A DNA stretch of 64,000 bases from Gp6-AA40 sp963818645 (GTDB lineage: Bacteria; Acidobacteriota; Vicinamibacteria; Vicinamibacterales; UBA2999), in the NCBI GenBank assembly GCA_963818645.1, contig CAWFTF010000010.1, positions 197,894 to 261,893 on the forward strand, written 5' to 3'. Position numbers and translations under genes: made by a program. The notes under the pieces were generated by a model, which searched no databases, was not told the DNA's origin, and worked only from the letters and a program-made list of their open reading frames with translations. Of this stretch, positions 17,984 through 27,068 are shown piece after piece (within the stretch, counting starts at the first letter, position 1; each line of letters opens with the position of its first letter).

Positions 17984-18865
17984 ATGGCAAACCTCGGATA
18001 CATCGGCCTCGGCGCCATGGGCGGCCGGATGGTCGATCGCCTGCTCACCAAAGGCCACACGGTCATCGGTTACAACCGCACGAAGTCGAAGGCGCAGTGG
18101 CTGCTCGACAAAGGGATGAAGTGGGGCGCTACGCCACGCGAGGTCGCGGAGGGCGCCGACGTGATCTTCGTGATGGTCACCGACTCGGCTGCCCTCGAGG
18201 GCGTCGCTGACGGTCCTGATGGTTTCATCGCCGGTCTCAGCGCCGGCAAGACCATCATCGACATGAGCACGGTGAGCCCGGTCGTCAGTCGCGAGACCGT
18301 CGCCAAGGTGCGCGCCAAAGGCGCCGACATGGTGGACTCGCCCGTCTCCGGCAGCATCAGCACGCTCGAGCAGGGCAAGCTGACGATGATGGTGGGAGGG
18401 AAGGCGGAGACATTCGAGCAGGTCAAGCCGCTCTTGCTCGAGATCGGGATGAAGGCCACGCACGTCGGCGACAACGGGTTGGCGCTCTCGATGAAGATCG
18501 CGCTGAACCTGGCGATCACGACGCAGATGCTCGCGTTCTCCGAAGGCATCCTGCTCGCCGAGAAGGCCGGCATCGATCGCAAGACCGCCGTCGAGGTCTA
18601 CACCAACAGCGTGCTTGCTTCGCCGCTGATTCAGTATCGCGGCCCCTTCGTGCTCAACATGCCGGAGGAGGCCTGGTTCGACATGAAGATGATGCAGAAG
18701 GACACGACGCTGGCGCTCGATCTGGGCCGCCGGCTTGGCGTGGCGATGCCGACCACGGCAGTTGCCAACGAGATGCTGACGGCCGCGCGCGGCCTCGGCC
18801 TCGAGAAGAAGGACTGCGCCGCCGTGTTCAACGTGATCGCGACGCTTTCAGGAGTCAAGGCATGA
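17984..18865 (+). CDS. NAD(P)-dependent beta-hydroxyacid dehydrogenase (3-hydroxyisobutyrate dehydrogenase family)
   Basis: 293 residues from ATG 17984 (an upstream extension in frame lacks family sequence). N-terminal Rossmann motif LGYIGLGAMGGRMVDRLL, substrate-binding VDSPVSGSISTLEQGKLTMM, and the catalytic-lysine helix GLALSMKIALNLAITTQM. The family oxidises 3-hydroxyisobutyrate, glycerate/tartronate semialdehyde and related acids. Its stop overlaps the E1-alpha start (ATGA), so it belongs to the PDH-type operon. The exact substrate is not clear; glyoxylate/succinate semialdehyde reductases also fit. Confidence 0.8.
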   Translation: MANLGYIGLGAMGGRMVDRLLTKGHTVIGYNRTKSKAQWLLDKGMKWGATPREVAEGADVIFVMVTDSAALEGVADGPDGFIAGLSAGKTIIDMSTVSPVVSRETVAKVRAKGADMVDSPVSGSISTLEQGKLTMMVGGKAETFEQVKPLLLEIGMKATHVGDNGLALSMKIALNLAITTQMLAFSEGILLAEKAGIDRKTAVEVYTNSVLASPLIQYRGPFVLNMPEEAWFDMKMMQKDTTLALDLGRRLGVAMPTTAVANEMLTAARGLGLEKKDCAAVFNVIATLSGVKA

Positions 18866-19857
18866 GCACCGCAGCAACCAGCAAGGCCCCTTCACAGATC
18901 CCCACCGACAAGCTGCTGCGGCTGTACAAGCAGATGGTGGCGATTCGCCTGTTCGAGGAACGGGTCAACGATCTCTACACGAGAGCGCTGATGCCGGGAC
19001 TCGCGCACCTCTACATCGGCGAGGAAGCGATCGCCGTCGGCGTGTGCGAGGCGCTGCGGAGAGACGACTACATCACGAGCACGCATCGCGGCCACGGCCA
19101 CTGCCTGGCAAAGGGCGCGACGCCGGATCTGATGTTCGCGGAGCTGCTCGGCAAGGAAGCGGGCTACTGCAAGGGCAAGGGCGGCTCGATGCACATCGCC
19201 GACCCGGCCACGGGCAACCTTGGCGCGAACGCGATCGTCGGCGGCAGCGCCGGCATTGCGACCGGTGCCGCGTATGCCTCGAAGTATCTGAAGCAGGATC
19301 GCGTCGCGGTGTGCTTCTTCGGTGAAGGCGCACTCGGTCAGGGGCTGCTCTACGAGGAGCTGAATCTCGCGCAGCTGTGGAAGCTGCCCGTGATCTTCGC
19401 GTGCGAGAACAACGGCTACAACGAGTACACGCACTTTTCCGAGTCGACAGCCGGAGACGTCAGCGCTCGCGCCGCGGCGTTCGGCATGGCCAACGAGACG
19501 ATCGACGGGCAGAACGTGCGCGACGTCTACACCGTTGCGTCGAAGTACATCGAACGGGCGCGCCGAGGCGAGGGGCCGGCGTTCCTCCAGTTCAAGACTT
19601 ACCGGTATCACGGACATCACGTCGGCGACATCGCACGCGCCTATTACCGGCCGAAAGCGGAAGAGCAGGAGTGGGTCACGCAGCGCGATCCGATCACGCT
19701 GCACGGTCAGTGGCTGATGGACAACGGTGTGGCCGATCGCGCCGCGCTCGACGCCGTCCAGCAGGCGCTCATCGCCGAGATGGATGCCGCCGTCGAATTC
19801 GCGGTGAACAGCCCGTACCCCGACCCCAGCAAGGTAGACCAGGACATCTATGCCTGA
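18862..19857 (+). CDS. pdhA: 2-oxoacid dehydrogenase E1 component, alpha subunit
   Basis: 331 residues. ThDP-dependent decarboxylase subunit: HRGHGHCLAKGATPDLMFAE, GKGGSMHIAD, the ThDP-binding FFGEGALGQGLLYEELNLAQ and CENNGYNEYT, and the regulatory/phosphorylation-loop-like region KTYRYHGHHVGD. With E1-beta and E2 downstream it forms the first steps of a pyruvate- or acetoin-type dehydrogenase complex. The segment YHGHHVGD and overall length are closer to acetoin/pyruvate dehydrogenases than to branched-chain E1. No E3 gene is in the window. Confidence 0.9.
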   Translation: MSTAATSKAPSQIPTDKLLRLYKQMVAIRLFEERVNDLYTRALMPGLAHLYIGEEAIAVGVCEALRRDDYITSTHRGHGHCLAKGATPDLMFAELLGKEAGYCKGKGGSMHIADPATGNLGANAIVGGSAGIATGAAYASKYLKQDRVAVCFFGEGALGQGLLYEELNLAQLWKLPVIFACENNGYNEYTHFSESTAGDVSARAAAFGMANETIDGQNVRDVYTVASKYIERARRGEGPAFLQFKTYRYHGHHVGDIARAYYRPKAEEQEWVTQRDPITLHGQWLMDNGVADRAALDAVQQALIAEMDAAVEFAVNSPYPDPSKVDQDIYA

Positions 19858-20851
19858 ATTAGCGACAGCAATTAGGGAACTGACCTTCGGCGACGCCATC
19901 AAGGAAGCCATCGCCGAAGAAATGCGCCGCGACCCCACGGTCGTCCTCATGGGTGAGGACGTGGCTGAAGCCGGCACGACCTTCAAGGTGCTGGTTGGCC
20001 TCGTCGACGAGTTCGGCAAGGACCGCATCATCGACACGCCGATCTCGGAAGCCGGTTTCACCGGACTGGGCGTCGGCGCGGCCATGGCGGGCATGCGGCC
20101 GATCGTCGACATCATGTTCGGCGACTTCCTGATGATCATCATGGACCAGGTCGCCAACCAGGCCGCGAAGATCCACTACATGTCCGGCGGCAAATGGAAG
20201 GTGCCGATGGTCATTCGCGCGACGATGGGCGCAACCAGACGGTCGGCGGCGCAGCACTCGCAGTCGCTGCACGCGTGGCCCAGCCACATCCCTGGTCTCA
20301 AGGTTGTTGTGCCCTCGACACCCTACGATGCAAAGGGTCTCTTCAAGGCGGCGGTCCGTGAGGACAACCCGGTCGTGATCTTCGAACACAAGATCAGTTA
20401 CCGGAAGGTGAAGGGTCACGTGCCGGACGAGGACTACATCATTCCGCTCGGCGTCGCGGACGTGAAGCGAGAGGGAAGCGACATCACGCTGATCGCGCTG
20501 AGCAGCATGGTGCAGGTGGCGCTCGGTGCGGCGAAGATGCTGGAGGAAGTCGGCATCAGCGCAGAGGTCGTCGACCCGCGCACGACGTGGCCGCTCGACG
20601 AGAAGACACTCGTGGAGTCCGTCAAGAAGACCTCTCGCTGCATCGTCATCGACGAGGGCTACTTCCGCTACGGCATCACCGGCGAGCTCGCCTCGATGAT
20701 TCAGGAGCAGGCGTTCTTCGACCTCGACGGCCCGGTGCGGCGGCTCGGCGCGATGCACGTGCCGATTCCGTTCTCGCCGTCGCTCGAAGACGTGACCGTG
20801 CCGAGCGAACGCCAGGTATTCGATCTGGCTCGCCAGATGGTGAATCGATAA
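19850..20851 (+). CDS. pdhB: 2-oxoacid dehydrogenase E1 component, beta subunit
   Basis: 333 residues. Typical E1-beta features: VLMGEDVAEAGTTFKVL, DTPISEAGFTGLGVGAAMAG, AAQHSQSLHAWPSHIPGLKV and a C-terminal transketolase domain with EVVDPRTTWPLDEKTLVESV. It forms the heterotetramer with E1-alpha, and the start lies 8 nt inside the E1-alpha gene. A TTGGGAG heptamer hairpin follows the stop. Confidence 0.92.
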   Translation: MPELATAIRELTFGDAIKEAIAEEMRRDPTVVLMGEDVAEAGTTFKVLVGLVDEFGKDRIIDTPISEAGFTGLGVGAAMAGMRPIVDIMFGDFLMIIMDQVANQAAKIHYMSGGKWKVPMVIRATMGATRRSAAQHSQSLHAWPSHIPGLKVVVPSTPYDAKGLFKAAVREDNPVVIFEHKISYRKVKGHVPDEDYIIPLGVADVKREGSDITLIALSSMVQVALGAAKMLEEVGISAEVVDPRTTWPLDEKTLVESVKKTSRCIVIDEGYFRYGITGELASMIQEQAFFDLDGPVRRLGAMHVPIPFSPSLEDVTVPSERQVFDLARQMVNR

Positions 20852-20864
20852 AACGCTCGCGGGT

Positions 20865-20956
20865 CAATTCCCAACTCCCAAGACGCCAACTCCCAAGTTT
20901 GGGAGTTGTGGAGTTGGGCGTTGGGAGTTATCAAGCGTAGGGCGCCGAAGGCGCCC
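20865..20956 (+). repeat. Heptanucleotide inverted repeat (CAACTCC/TTGGGAG) plus GGCGCC hairpin
   Basis: The left arm (20865-20896) has CAATTCC and CAACTCC units and ends in CAACTCCCAA. The right arm (20899-20927) starts TTGGGAGTTG and has further TTGGGCG and TTGGGAG units. The inner 10 bp (20887-20896/20899-20908) are perfectly complementary across 2 bp. A separate perfect hairpin GGGCGCC-GAA-GGCGCCC follows at 20940-20956, just before the ribosome site of the peptidase gene. Confidence 0.85.
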
Positions 20957-20970
20957 GAAGGGAGTCCGAA

Positions 20971-22332
20971 GTGGCAATCAAAACCTACGGCACGATGGCG
21001 GTGGACTGGGAGCGGCGGATCGACTTCGATCGGCTGCGGCGGGAGCGGCTCGATCGCATCAAGGGGCTGCTGGCGAAGTCGGAGATGGGCTCGGTGCTCT
21101 GCTTCGACATGAACAACGTCCGCTACATCACGGCCACGCACATCGGCACGTGGGCGCAGGACAAGATCAGCCGTTTCACGCTGCTGCCGCAGAACGACGA
21201 GCCGATCCTCTGGGACTTCGGGTCCGCTGCGCGTCACCACCAGCAGAACTGCGACTGGCTCGGTGAGCGGTCGCGCGCCGGCATCCCGCTGATGCGCGGC
21301 GCCATGACCCCCGAAATGGGACGCTCAGAAGACGTTGCTCGCAAGATCAAGATCGAGCTCGAGTCGCGCGGCCTGCACAAGGAGCCGGTCGGCGTGGACG
21401 TCGTCGAGCCGCCGGTGCTCTTTGCGCTGCAGAAGGAAGGGCTCAACATCGTCGACGGCCAGCAGTTGATGTCGGATGCCCGCGAGATCAAGACCGTGGA
21501 CGAGATCTCGCTGCTCACGCATTCGGCGGCGATGGTGGACGCCGCCTACTACGACCTCTATCGCGCGATGAAGCCAGGCATGCGCGAGAACGACGCGGTC
21601 GCGCTCGTCGCGCAGAAGCTCTATGAGATGGGCTCGGAGTACGTCGAGGGCGTCAACGCGATCTCGGCGGAGCGCGCGAGCCCGCACCCGCACGTCTTCT
21701 CGGATCGCATGATGCGCCCGGGTGATCCGGTGTTCTACGACATCCTTCACTCCTACATGGGGTATCGCACCTGCTACTACCGCTGCTTCGCGATTGGCTC
21801 GGCGTCGCATCAGCTGGTGGATGCCTACAAGCGATGCCGCGACTACCTGGACGCGTCGATCGAGTTGATCCGTCCGGGCCGTTCGACGGCGGAAGTCGCG
21901 TCGGTGTGGCCAAAGGCCACTGAGTTCGGCTTCCCCGACGAGGAAGCGGCGTTCGCACTGCAGATGGGACACGGTATCGGGTTGGCGATCTGGGAGAAGC
22001 CGATGATCAGCCGCCTGGTCTCGCTCGAGCATCCGCACGAGATCAAGCCGGGCATGGTGTTCGCGCTCGAAACGTTCTGGCCGACCAAGGACGGCACGAG
22101 CGCGGCGCGTATCGAAGAAGAGATTGTCGTGACCGCCACTGGGCATGAGGTCATCACGCGATTCCCGGCGGAGGAGTTGCTCGTCGCCGGAGCGCCGTTC
22201 GTGACGGTCGGTGGGCAACTGCCGCTCGTGCGTGAGACCGAAGCGCCGCCCAATCCGGAAGTCGCAAAGATGGTTGCCGCCGCCGCGAAGGCTGAAGTGC
22301 CCAAGGGCGAAAAAGTCGGAGCGAGTCGCTAA
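20971..22332 (+). CDS. M24 family metallopeptidase-like protein (Xaa-Pro aminopeptidase/creatinase fold)
   Basis: 453 residues: N-terminal creatinase-like domain (about 20-175) and a C-terminal pita-bread domain with HPHVFSDRMMRPGDPVFYDI, QMGHGIGLAIWE and KPGMVFALETFWP. Members are proline peptidases, creatinases or DMSP lyase-like enzymes. Not every metal ligand of a peptidase is obvious, so activity is uncertain. GTG 20971 follows GGGAG. The gene sits inside the PDH operon and shares a base with the E2 start (TAATG), so its product likely acts with this complex or its substrate. Confidence 0.75.
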   Translation: MAIKTYGTMAVDWERRIDFDRLRRERLDRIKGLLAKSEMGSVLCFDMNNVRYITATHIGTWAQDKISRFTLLPQNDEPILWDFGSAARHHQQNCDWLGERSRAGIPLMRGAMTPEMGRSEDVARKIKIELESRGLHKEPVGVDVVEPPVLFALQKEGLNIVDGQQLMSDAREIKTVDEISLLTHSAAMVDAAYYDLYRAMKPGMRENDAVALVAQKLYEMGSEYVEGVNAISAERASPHPHVFSDRMMRPGDPVFYDILHSYMGYRTCYYRCFAIGSASHQLVDAYKRCRDYLDASIELIRPGRSTAEVASVWPKATEFGFPDEEAAFALQMGHGIGLAIWEKPMISRLVSLEHPHEIKPGMVFALETFWPTKDGTSAARIEEEIVVTATGHEVITRFPAEELLVAGAPFVTVGGQLPLVRETEAPPNPEVAKMVAAAAKAEVPKGEKVGASR

Positions 22333-23592
22333 TGGCAATCAGCGTGGTGATGCCTGCGCTCGAGATGGCGCAGGAAACGGGCAAGCTGGTTTCGTGGAAG
22401 AAGAAAGAAGGCGAGCAGGTCAAGAAAGGCGAGATGCTGCTCGAGGTCGAGACCGACAAGGCGGTCGTCGAGATCGAAGCGGGCGGAGACGGCGTGCTGT
22501 GTGGTGTCACCGCGAAGGTCGGCGACGTCGTTCCAGTGGGTCAGACGATCGCGTGGCTGCTGAAGCCAGGTGAGGCGGTTCCGACCGGTGGTGCCCAGTC
22601 GCAGAGCGGACGGAAGATGGAGTCGGCACCTGCGGCCACTGCTGCTGCAGCCGCGCCGGCCGCTCCCGAGCCGGCATCCGTTGCAGGCGCGAAGATTTCG
22701 CCGAAGGCGCGACGGCTCGCGCGCGAGCATGGCGTTGACATTGCCAGGCTCAGAGGGTCCGGACCGGGAGGCGAGATCCTCGCGGACGACATTCTCAAGG
22801 CCGCGCAGGCCGCGAGCGGACCAGCGGCAGTTCCCGCCCCGGCTGCGCAAGCCACTCCAACTCCCGCGGCTCGTCCTGCTGCGCCGCCGCCACCAGTGGC
22901 CACGGGCCCGGCGGACGCCGTCAGCTCGATCGGCCGCATCATGGCCGAACGGACGACGCAGAGCTGGACGACGGTCCCGCATTTCTTCGTCGCTCGCGAC
23001 GTCGACGCCACCGCCCTGAACGCGACGCGTGAAGGTCTGATCCCGGTGATCGAGAAGTCGCACGCGGTGAAGATCACCCACACAGACCTGATGGTCTCGG
23101 CCGTCGCGCGTGCGCTCAAGCAGTTCCCGCGGATGAACGGAAGCTGGGTCGAACAACGGTGTCTCGCTCAACGCCGAGGTCAACGTCGCGCTGGCGATGG
23201 CGGTCGACAACGCCGTCGTCACCGCGGTGATCCGCAATGCCGACAAGCTGCCGCTCGGTGCGATCGCAAAGCAGCGCAAGGAACTGGCCGAGCGCGCGAA
23301 GGCGAACAAGCTGCAGCCGGCGGACATCTCCGGCGCGACCTTCACGATCAGCAACCTCGGCATGTTCGGCGTCGACGCCTTCACGGCGATCATCGTGCCG
23401 CCGCAGGCAGGCATTCTTGCTGTCGGGGCGATCGCCGATCGCGTCGTGGCGGTCGACGGCATGATCGGCATTCGTCCGATGGTGACGCTGACGCTCTCGT
23501 CGGATCACCGAATCATCGATGGTGCCCGCGCCGCGCAGTTCATGCAGGAGGTTGTCGGCACGTTGTCGGATCCAGGGAAATGGCTCGCCTGA
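22332..23592 (+). CDS. pdhC: 2-oxoacid dehydrogenase E2 (dihydrolipoamide acyltransferase), one frame break
   Basis: Lipoyl domain (1-77) with lipoyl-lysine K43 in ETDKAVVEI; Ala/Pro linker; E3-binding domain (about 117-155, KISPKARRLAREHGVDIARL); second Ala/Pro linker; catalytic domain with SDHRIIDGARAAQF at the end. Frame 1 stops making sense after NGSWVEQ at 23153, and the downstream frame resumes as NGVSLNAEVNVALAMAVDN. Removing one A at 23152-23153 gives a continuous 419-residue protein. The wrong-frame tail would add arginine-rich sequence to 23597. Either an assembly insertion or a real mutation. Confidence 0.85.
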
Positions 23593-23597
23593 CGTAG

Positions 23598-23645
23598 GGC
23601 GGGTCCTGCTTTTTGGACCCGCCGGGTCTAAAGAACAAGACCCGG
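23598..23645 (+). repeat. Two adjacent GGCGGGTCC-type hairpins
   Basis: GGCGGGTCC (23598-23606) pairs with GGACCCGCC (23615-23623) over an 8-nt T-rich loop. Directly after it, CCGGGTCT (23622-23629) pairs with AGACCCGG (23638-23645). They lie between pdhC and the SDR gene. The same GGCGGGTC hairpin motif recurs at 44867 and 55911. Confidence 0.8.
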
Positions 23646-23656
23646 CCTACAAGACT

Positions 23657-24466
23657 ATGAATCTCGGACTCAAAGGCCGCAACGCGCTCGTCACCGGTGC
23701 CAGCAAAGGCATCGGGAAGGCGATCGCGCGCGGACTCGCTGACGAGGGCGTCAATCTCGTTCTGCTCGCGCGCGGCGTCGAGGAACTCGAGCGCGCCGCT
23801 TCCGAGATCTGCAAGGCGACGGGTGTTCGCGTCGTCACCGTTCCCACCGACATGCGAGACACGGCGGCTGTCAAAGCGGCGGCCGATCGCGCGACCAGCG
23901 AACTCAAGACCGTTCACATCCTTGTCAACAATGCCGGCGGACCGATCAAGCGTCAGGAACGGCAGATCACCTGGCCCGACACCGACTGGATGGACGACGT
24001 GAACATCAAGACGATGGGCATGTTGCGGATGATCCAGGCGCTGCTGCCGAGCATGCCGACGGACGGAACGGGCCGCATCATCAACATCAGCGGGATCGCG
24101 GGCTCGAGCGTGTTGTCCTCAGCCTTAACGCATGGGCTGAACAACTCGGCGATGAATCACGTGACGACTTACCTCGCGCAGGATTTGTCGGCTTCTCGGA
24201 TCACAGTCAATTCGGTGATTCCCGGGCTCATCGCCACCGAGTGGCGCGAGAGCTGGGCCGAGAACATGGGACGCCAGCGCGGCCAGACGAAGCAGCAGTT
24301 CCTCGACGACACGTGCCGCGACTGGGGAATCCCGTCACGGCGGTGGGGCACAATGGAAGAAGTCTCCGACGTCGTTGCGTTCCTCGCATCGGATCGCGCG
24401 AGCTATGTAAACGGCGCGCGCATCACGGTCGACGGCGGATACACGATCAACGTCAGGAACTCGTGA
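23657..24466 (+). CDS. Short-chain dehydrogenase/reductase (SDR)
   Basis: 269 residues from ATG 23657. Classical SDR: cofactor motif GASKGIGKAIARGL, NNAGG at about 97, and the C-terminal GARITVDGGYTIN. At the active-site region the Ser is seen in INISGIAGSSV and the usual YxxxK is replaced by a segment reading LTHGLNNSAMNHV, so the canonical Tyr and Lys are not in place. This points to a divergent or non-classical activity. The upstream in-frame extension crosses the pdhC end and hairpins and is not counted. Confidence 0.8.
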   Translation: MNLGLKGRNALVTGASKGIGKAIARGLADEGVNLVLLARGVEELERAASEICKATGVRVVTVPTDMRDTAAVKAAADRATSELKTVHILVNNAGGPIKRQERQITWPDTDWMDDVNIKTMGMLRMIQALLPSMPTDGTGRIINISGIAGSSVLSSALTHGLNNSAMNHVTTYLAQDLSASRITVNSVIPGLIATEWRESWAENMGRQRGQTKQQFLDDTCRDWGIPSRRWGTMEEVSDVVAFLASDRASYVNGARITVDGGYTINVRNS

Positions 24467-24469
24467 CCC

Positions 24470-24511
24470 GGGACTCGGGGCTCGGGACTCGGGATTCGGG
24501 GTTCGGAGTTC
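24470..24511 (+). repeat. Heptanucleotide tandem repeat, GGGACTC/GGGATTC type
   Basis: Six contiguous units: GGGACTC, GGGGCTC, GGGACTC, GGGATTC, GGGGTTC, GGAGTTC. It begins 3 bp after the SDR stop and ends 31 bp before the aldehyde dehydrogenase start. No inverted arm is evident. The reverse complement (GAATCCC) is the unit found inside alr at 32814. Confidence 0.85.
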
Positions 24512-24542
24512 GATTTGTTCTGAGTTCGAAGAGGCAGTAGCT

Positions 24543-26027
24543 ATGGCAACGACATCCACATCCGTTCCAACCGGTGTCACGCTCACCGATTCCAAGTTGT
24601 TCCGGCAGTCGTGCTACGTCGACGGCGCATGGGTGAATGCGCAGTCGGGAGGCACCGTCGCGGTGGACAACCCGGCGACCGGCGAAGTGATCGGTACCGT
24701 GCCCAGGCTCGGTGCAGCTGAAACGCGGACCGCAATCGAGGCCGCGGATCGTGCGCTGCCCGCATGGCGCAAGAAGACCGCGAAGGAGCGTGCCGCTGCC
24801 GTCCGGAAGTGGTACGAGCTGATGCTTCAGCATCAGGAGGATCTCGCTCGCCTGATGACGACGGAGCAGGGCAAGGTGCTGGCCGAGTCCAAGGGCGAGG
24901 TGGTCTATGCCGCATCGTTCCTCGAGTGGTTCGCGGAAGAGGCCAAGCGCGTGTATGGCGACACCATCCCGGGACACCAGGCCGACAAGCGGATCGTTGT
25001 CATCAAACAGCCGATTGGTGTCGTGGCGTGCATCACGCCCTGGAACTTCCCGCTCGCGATGATCACGCGCAAGGCAGGTCCGGCAATCGCGGCAGGCTGC
25101 ACGGTCGTCCTCAAGCCGGCATCGCAGACACCGTTCTCCGCGCTCGCGCTTGCCGAACTCGCTGAGCGTGCCGGCATCCCGAAGGGCGTCTTCAACGTCG
25201 TCACGGGATCGGCCGCCGAGATTGGCGGCGAGCTCACGGCCAATCCGATCGTGAAGAAGCTGTCGTTCACCGGATCGACCGAGGTCGGCAAGGTACTGAT
25301 GACCCAGTGCGCGCAGACGGTGAAGAAGCTGTCGCTCGAGCTCGGGGGCAACGCACCGTTCATCGTCTTCGACGATGCCGATCTGGATGCGGCGGTCGAG
25401 GGGGCGATCGCATCAAAGTACCGGAACACCGGTCAGACGTGCGTGTGCGTGAATCGCATCTACGTGCAGGACAGTGTCTACGACGCGTTCGCGAGCAAGC
25501 TGTCCGAGGCCGTCAAGAAGCTGAAGCCGGCGCCTGGTCTCGAGGCCGGCGCGACTCAGGGTCCGCTCATCGACGACAAGGCGGTCGCGAAGGTCGAGGA
25601 GCACATCGCTGACGCGGTCACCAAGGGCGCGAAGGTCGTGCTCGGCGGCAAGCGTCACGCTCTGGGTGGCCGCTTCTTCGAACCGACTGTGATTGTGAAC
25701 GTGACGCCCGCGATGATGGTGGCGAAGGAAGAGACGTTCGGACCGGTCGCTCCGCTGTTCCGGTTCAAGACCGAAGACGAAGCCGTGGCGATGGCCAACG
25801 ACACCGAGTTCGGGCTGGCCGCGTACTTCTATGGTCGCGACATCGGGCGTGTCTGGCGCGTGGCCGAGGCGCTCGAGTCCGGCATGGTCGGGATCAACAC
25901 GGGGCTGATCTCCACCGAGGTGGCACCGTTTGGCGGGGTCAAGGAATCCGGCCTCGGCCGCGAGGGCTCGAAGTACGGAATCGAGGAATACCTCGAAATC
26001 AAGTACCTCTGTCTCGGGGGAATCTAG
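24543..26027 (+). CDS. gabD: NAD(P)-dependent succinate-semialdehyde-type aldehyde dehydrogenase
   Basis: 494 residues, usual length. ALDH motifs: CITPWNFPLAMITRKAGPA, catalytic Glu in LELGGNAPFIVFDDADLD, catalytic Cys in NTGQTCVCVNRIYV, and EETFGPVAPLFRF. The pattern with two Cys after GQT and the end GLGREGSKYGIEEYLEIKY is typical of GabD, which oxidises succinate semialdehyde to succinate. With the hydroxyacid dehydrogenase and SDR nearby it may process semialdehydes in the same pathway; substrate inferred. Confidence 0.88.
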   Translation: MATTSTSVPTGVTLTDSKLFRQSCYVDGAWVNAQSGGTVAVDNPATGEVIGTVPRLGAAETRTAIEAADRALPAWRKKTAKERAAAVRKWYELMLQHQEDLARLMTTEQGKVLAESKGEVVYAASFLEWFAEEAKRVYGDTIPGHQADKRIVVIKQPIGVVACITPWNFPLAMITRKAGPAIAAGCTVVLKPASQTPFSALALAELAERAGIPKGVFNVVTGSAAEIGGELTANPIVKKLSFTGSTEVGKVLMTQCAQTVKKLSLELGGNAPFIVFDDADLDAAVEGAIASKYRNTGQTCVCVNRIYVQDSVYDAFASKLSEAVKKLKPAPGLEAGATQGPLIDDKAVAKVEEHIADAVTKGAKVVLGGKRHALGGRFFEPTVIVNVTPAMMVAKEETFGPVAPLFRFKTEDEAVAMANDTEFGLAAYFYGRDIGRVWRVAEALESGMVGINTGLISTEVAPFGGVKESGLGREGSKYGIEEYLEIKYLCLGGI

Positions 26028-26030
26028 TCG

Positions 26031-26072
26031 GGACTGAGGACCGTGGACTGAGGACCCTGGACCGTGGGATGA
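26031..26072 (+). repeat. Heptanucleotide tandem repeat, GGACTGA type
   Basis: Six contiguous units (GGACTGA, GGACCGT, GGACTGA, GGACCCT, GGACCGT, GGGATGA) start 3 bp after the aldehyde dehydrogenase stop. A small hairpin CGGGAC/GTCCCG follows at about 26077-26098, which together with the array could slow or end transcription. No T-run is present. Confidence 0.85.
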
Positions 26073-26136
26073 AAAACGGGACGCAAAGTCAGGTCCCGCG
26101 CCTCCTCCTCCGCTACATTCGTCGTGAGCAGGATGT

Positions 26137-27063
26137 ATGAGCACACACCGCGACGTTGAACGTCTCGCCGCCGTGGTGATGGACTCGCTGGACGACGAAG
26201 GCAGCAGCGACGCGCTCGCGCGGCGGGCGTATGCGAGCCGGACGCAGTTCTTCCGGATCTTCCGGGCCGTCATCGACGAAACGCCGGCAGCGATGCGCAG
26301 GCGCTTGCTGCTGGAGCGGGCGGCCTGGCAGCTGTCACGCACGCAGCAGTCCGTTACCCGGATCGCCCTCGATGCCGATTACGGATCGCTCGAGGCGTTC
26401 ACGCGAGCGTTTCGCAAGGCCTTCCGCATCTCGCCCAGCCTCTACCGGCGGATGGGTGCGACGCACTACCACCTTCCGGCGCCCGTGGCGATTCACTTCT
26501 GTGCTCCAACGTCCCGCTCGGGAGGAGACGACATGGATCTGTACGACATCTTCGCGGGAGCCGAATCGTTTCACACACGGAAGCTGCTCGAGCACGCACG
26601 CGCGCTGAGCCCCGAGCAGCTCGATGCGCCATTGAACAACAAGACGTACGTCTTTCCCTGGGACTCGCCGGCGAGCAGCATTCGCGATCTGCTGCGGCGC
26701 ATGGTGCAGACGAAAGAGATCTGGACGGCCGCGCTCACCGGCGGCACGTTCTCGGATCCCAACGCGGAACCGCCAGAGCAAGGCACGCCCGACATGCTGC
26801 TCGCGCGGCTGCAGAAAGTGGACGTCGAGTTCGATCGCGTGCTCAAGGACGTGCGCAATCGCAACGCGTGGAGTGACACGTTCGTCGATGCGTTGTGCGA
26901 GCCGGCGGAGACGTTCACCTTTGGCGGCATGTTCGCGCACGTGATTACGTTCAACAGCTATCAGCGACTGGTCGCCCTGGACGCGTTGCGGCGTCAGGGT
27001 GTGAAGGTCGAAGGCTTCGGCTGCCCGACGGAGTACGAGGCGAGTGTGGCGATGGTGAAGTGA
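26137..27063 (+). CDS. AraC-type HTH fused to a DinB-like four-helix domain
   Basis: 308 residues. The first ~105 form an AraC/XylS two-helix DNA-binding module (SRTQFFRIFRAVIDETPAAM; VTRIALDADYGSLEAFTRAFRKAFRISPSLYRR). The rest (about 130-308) looks like a DinB/DfsB metal-dependent hydrolase-like bundle: AESFHTRKLLEHARALSPEQ, FPWDSPASSIRDLLRRMVQT and MFAHVITFNSYQRLVALDAL. The usual AraC order is sensor first and HTH last; here the HTH is N-terminal, so the DinB bundle may act as ligand sensor. No target is known. Heptamer repeats flank it on both sides. Confidence 0.8.
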   Translation: MSTHRDVERLAAVVMDSLDDEGSSDALARRAYASRTQFFRIFRAVIDETPAAMRRRLLLERAAWQLSRTQQSVTRIALDADYGSLEAFTRAFRKAFRISPSLYRRMGATHYHLPAPVAIHFCAPTSRSGGDDMDLYDIFAGAESFHTRKLLEHARALSPEQLDAPLNNKTYVFPWDSPASSIRDLLRRMVQTKEIWTAALTGGTFSDPNAEPPEQGTPDMLLARLQKVDVEFDRVLKDVRNRNAWSDTFVDALCEPAETFTFGGMFAHVITFNSYQRLVALDALRRQGVKVEGFGCPTEYEASVAMVK

Positions 27064-27068
27064 GCACG

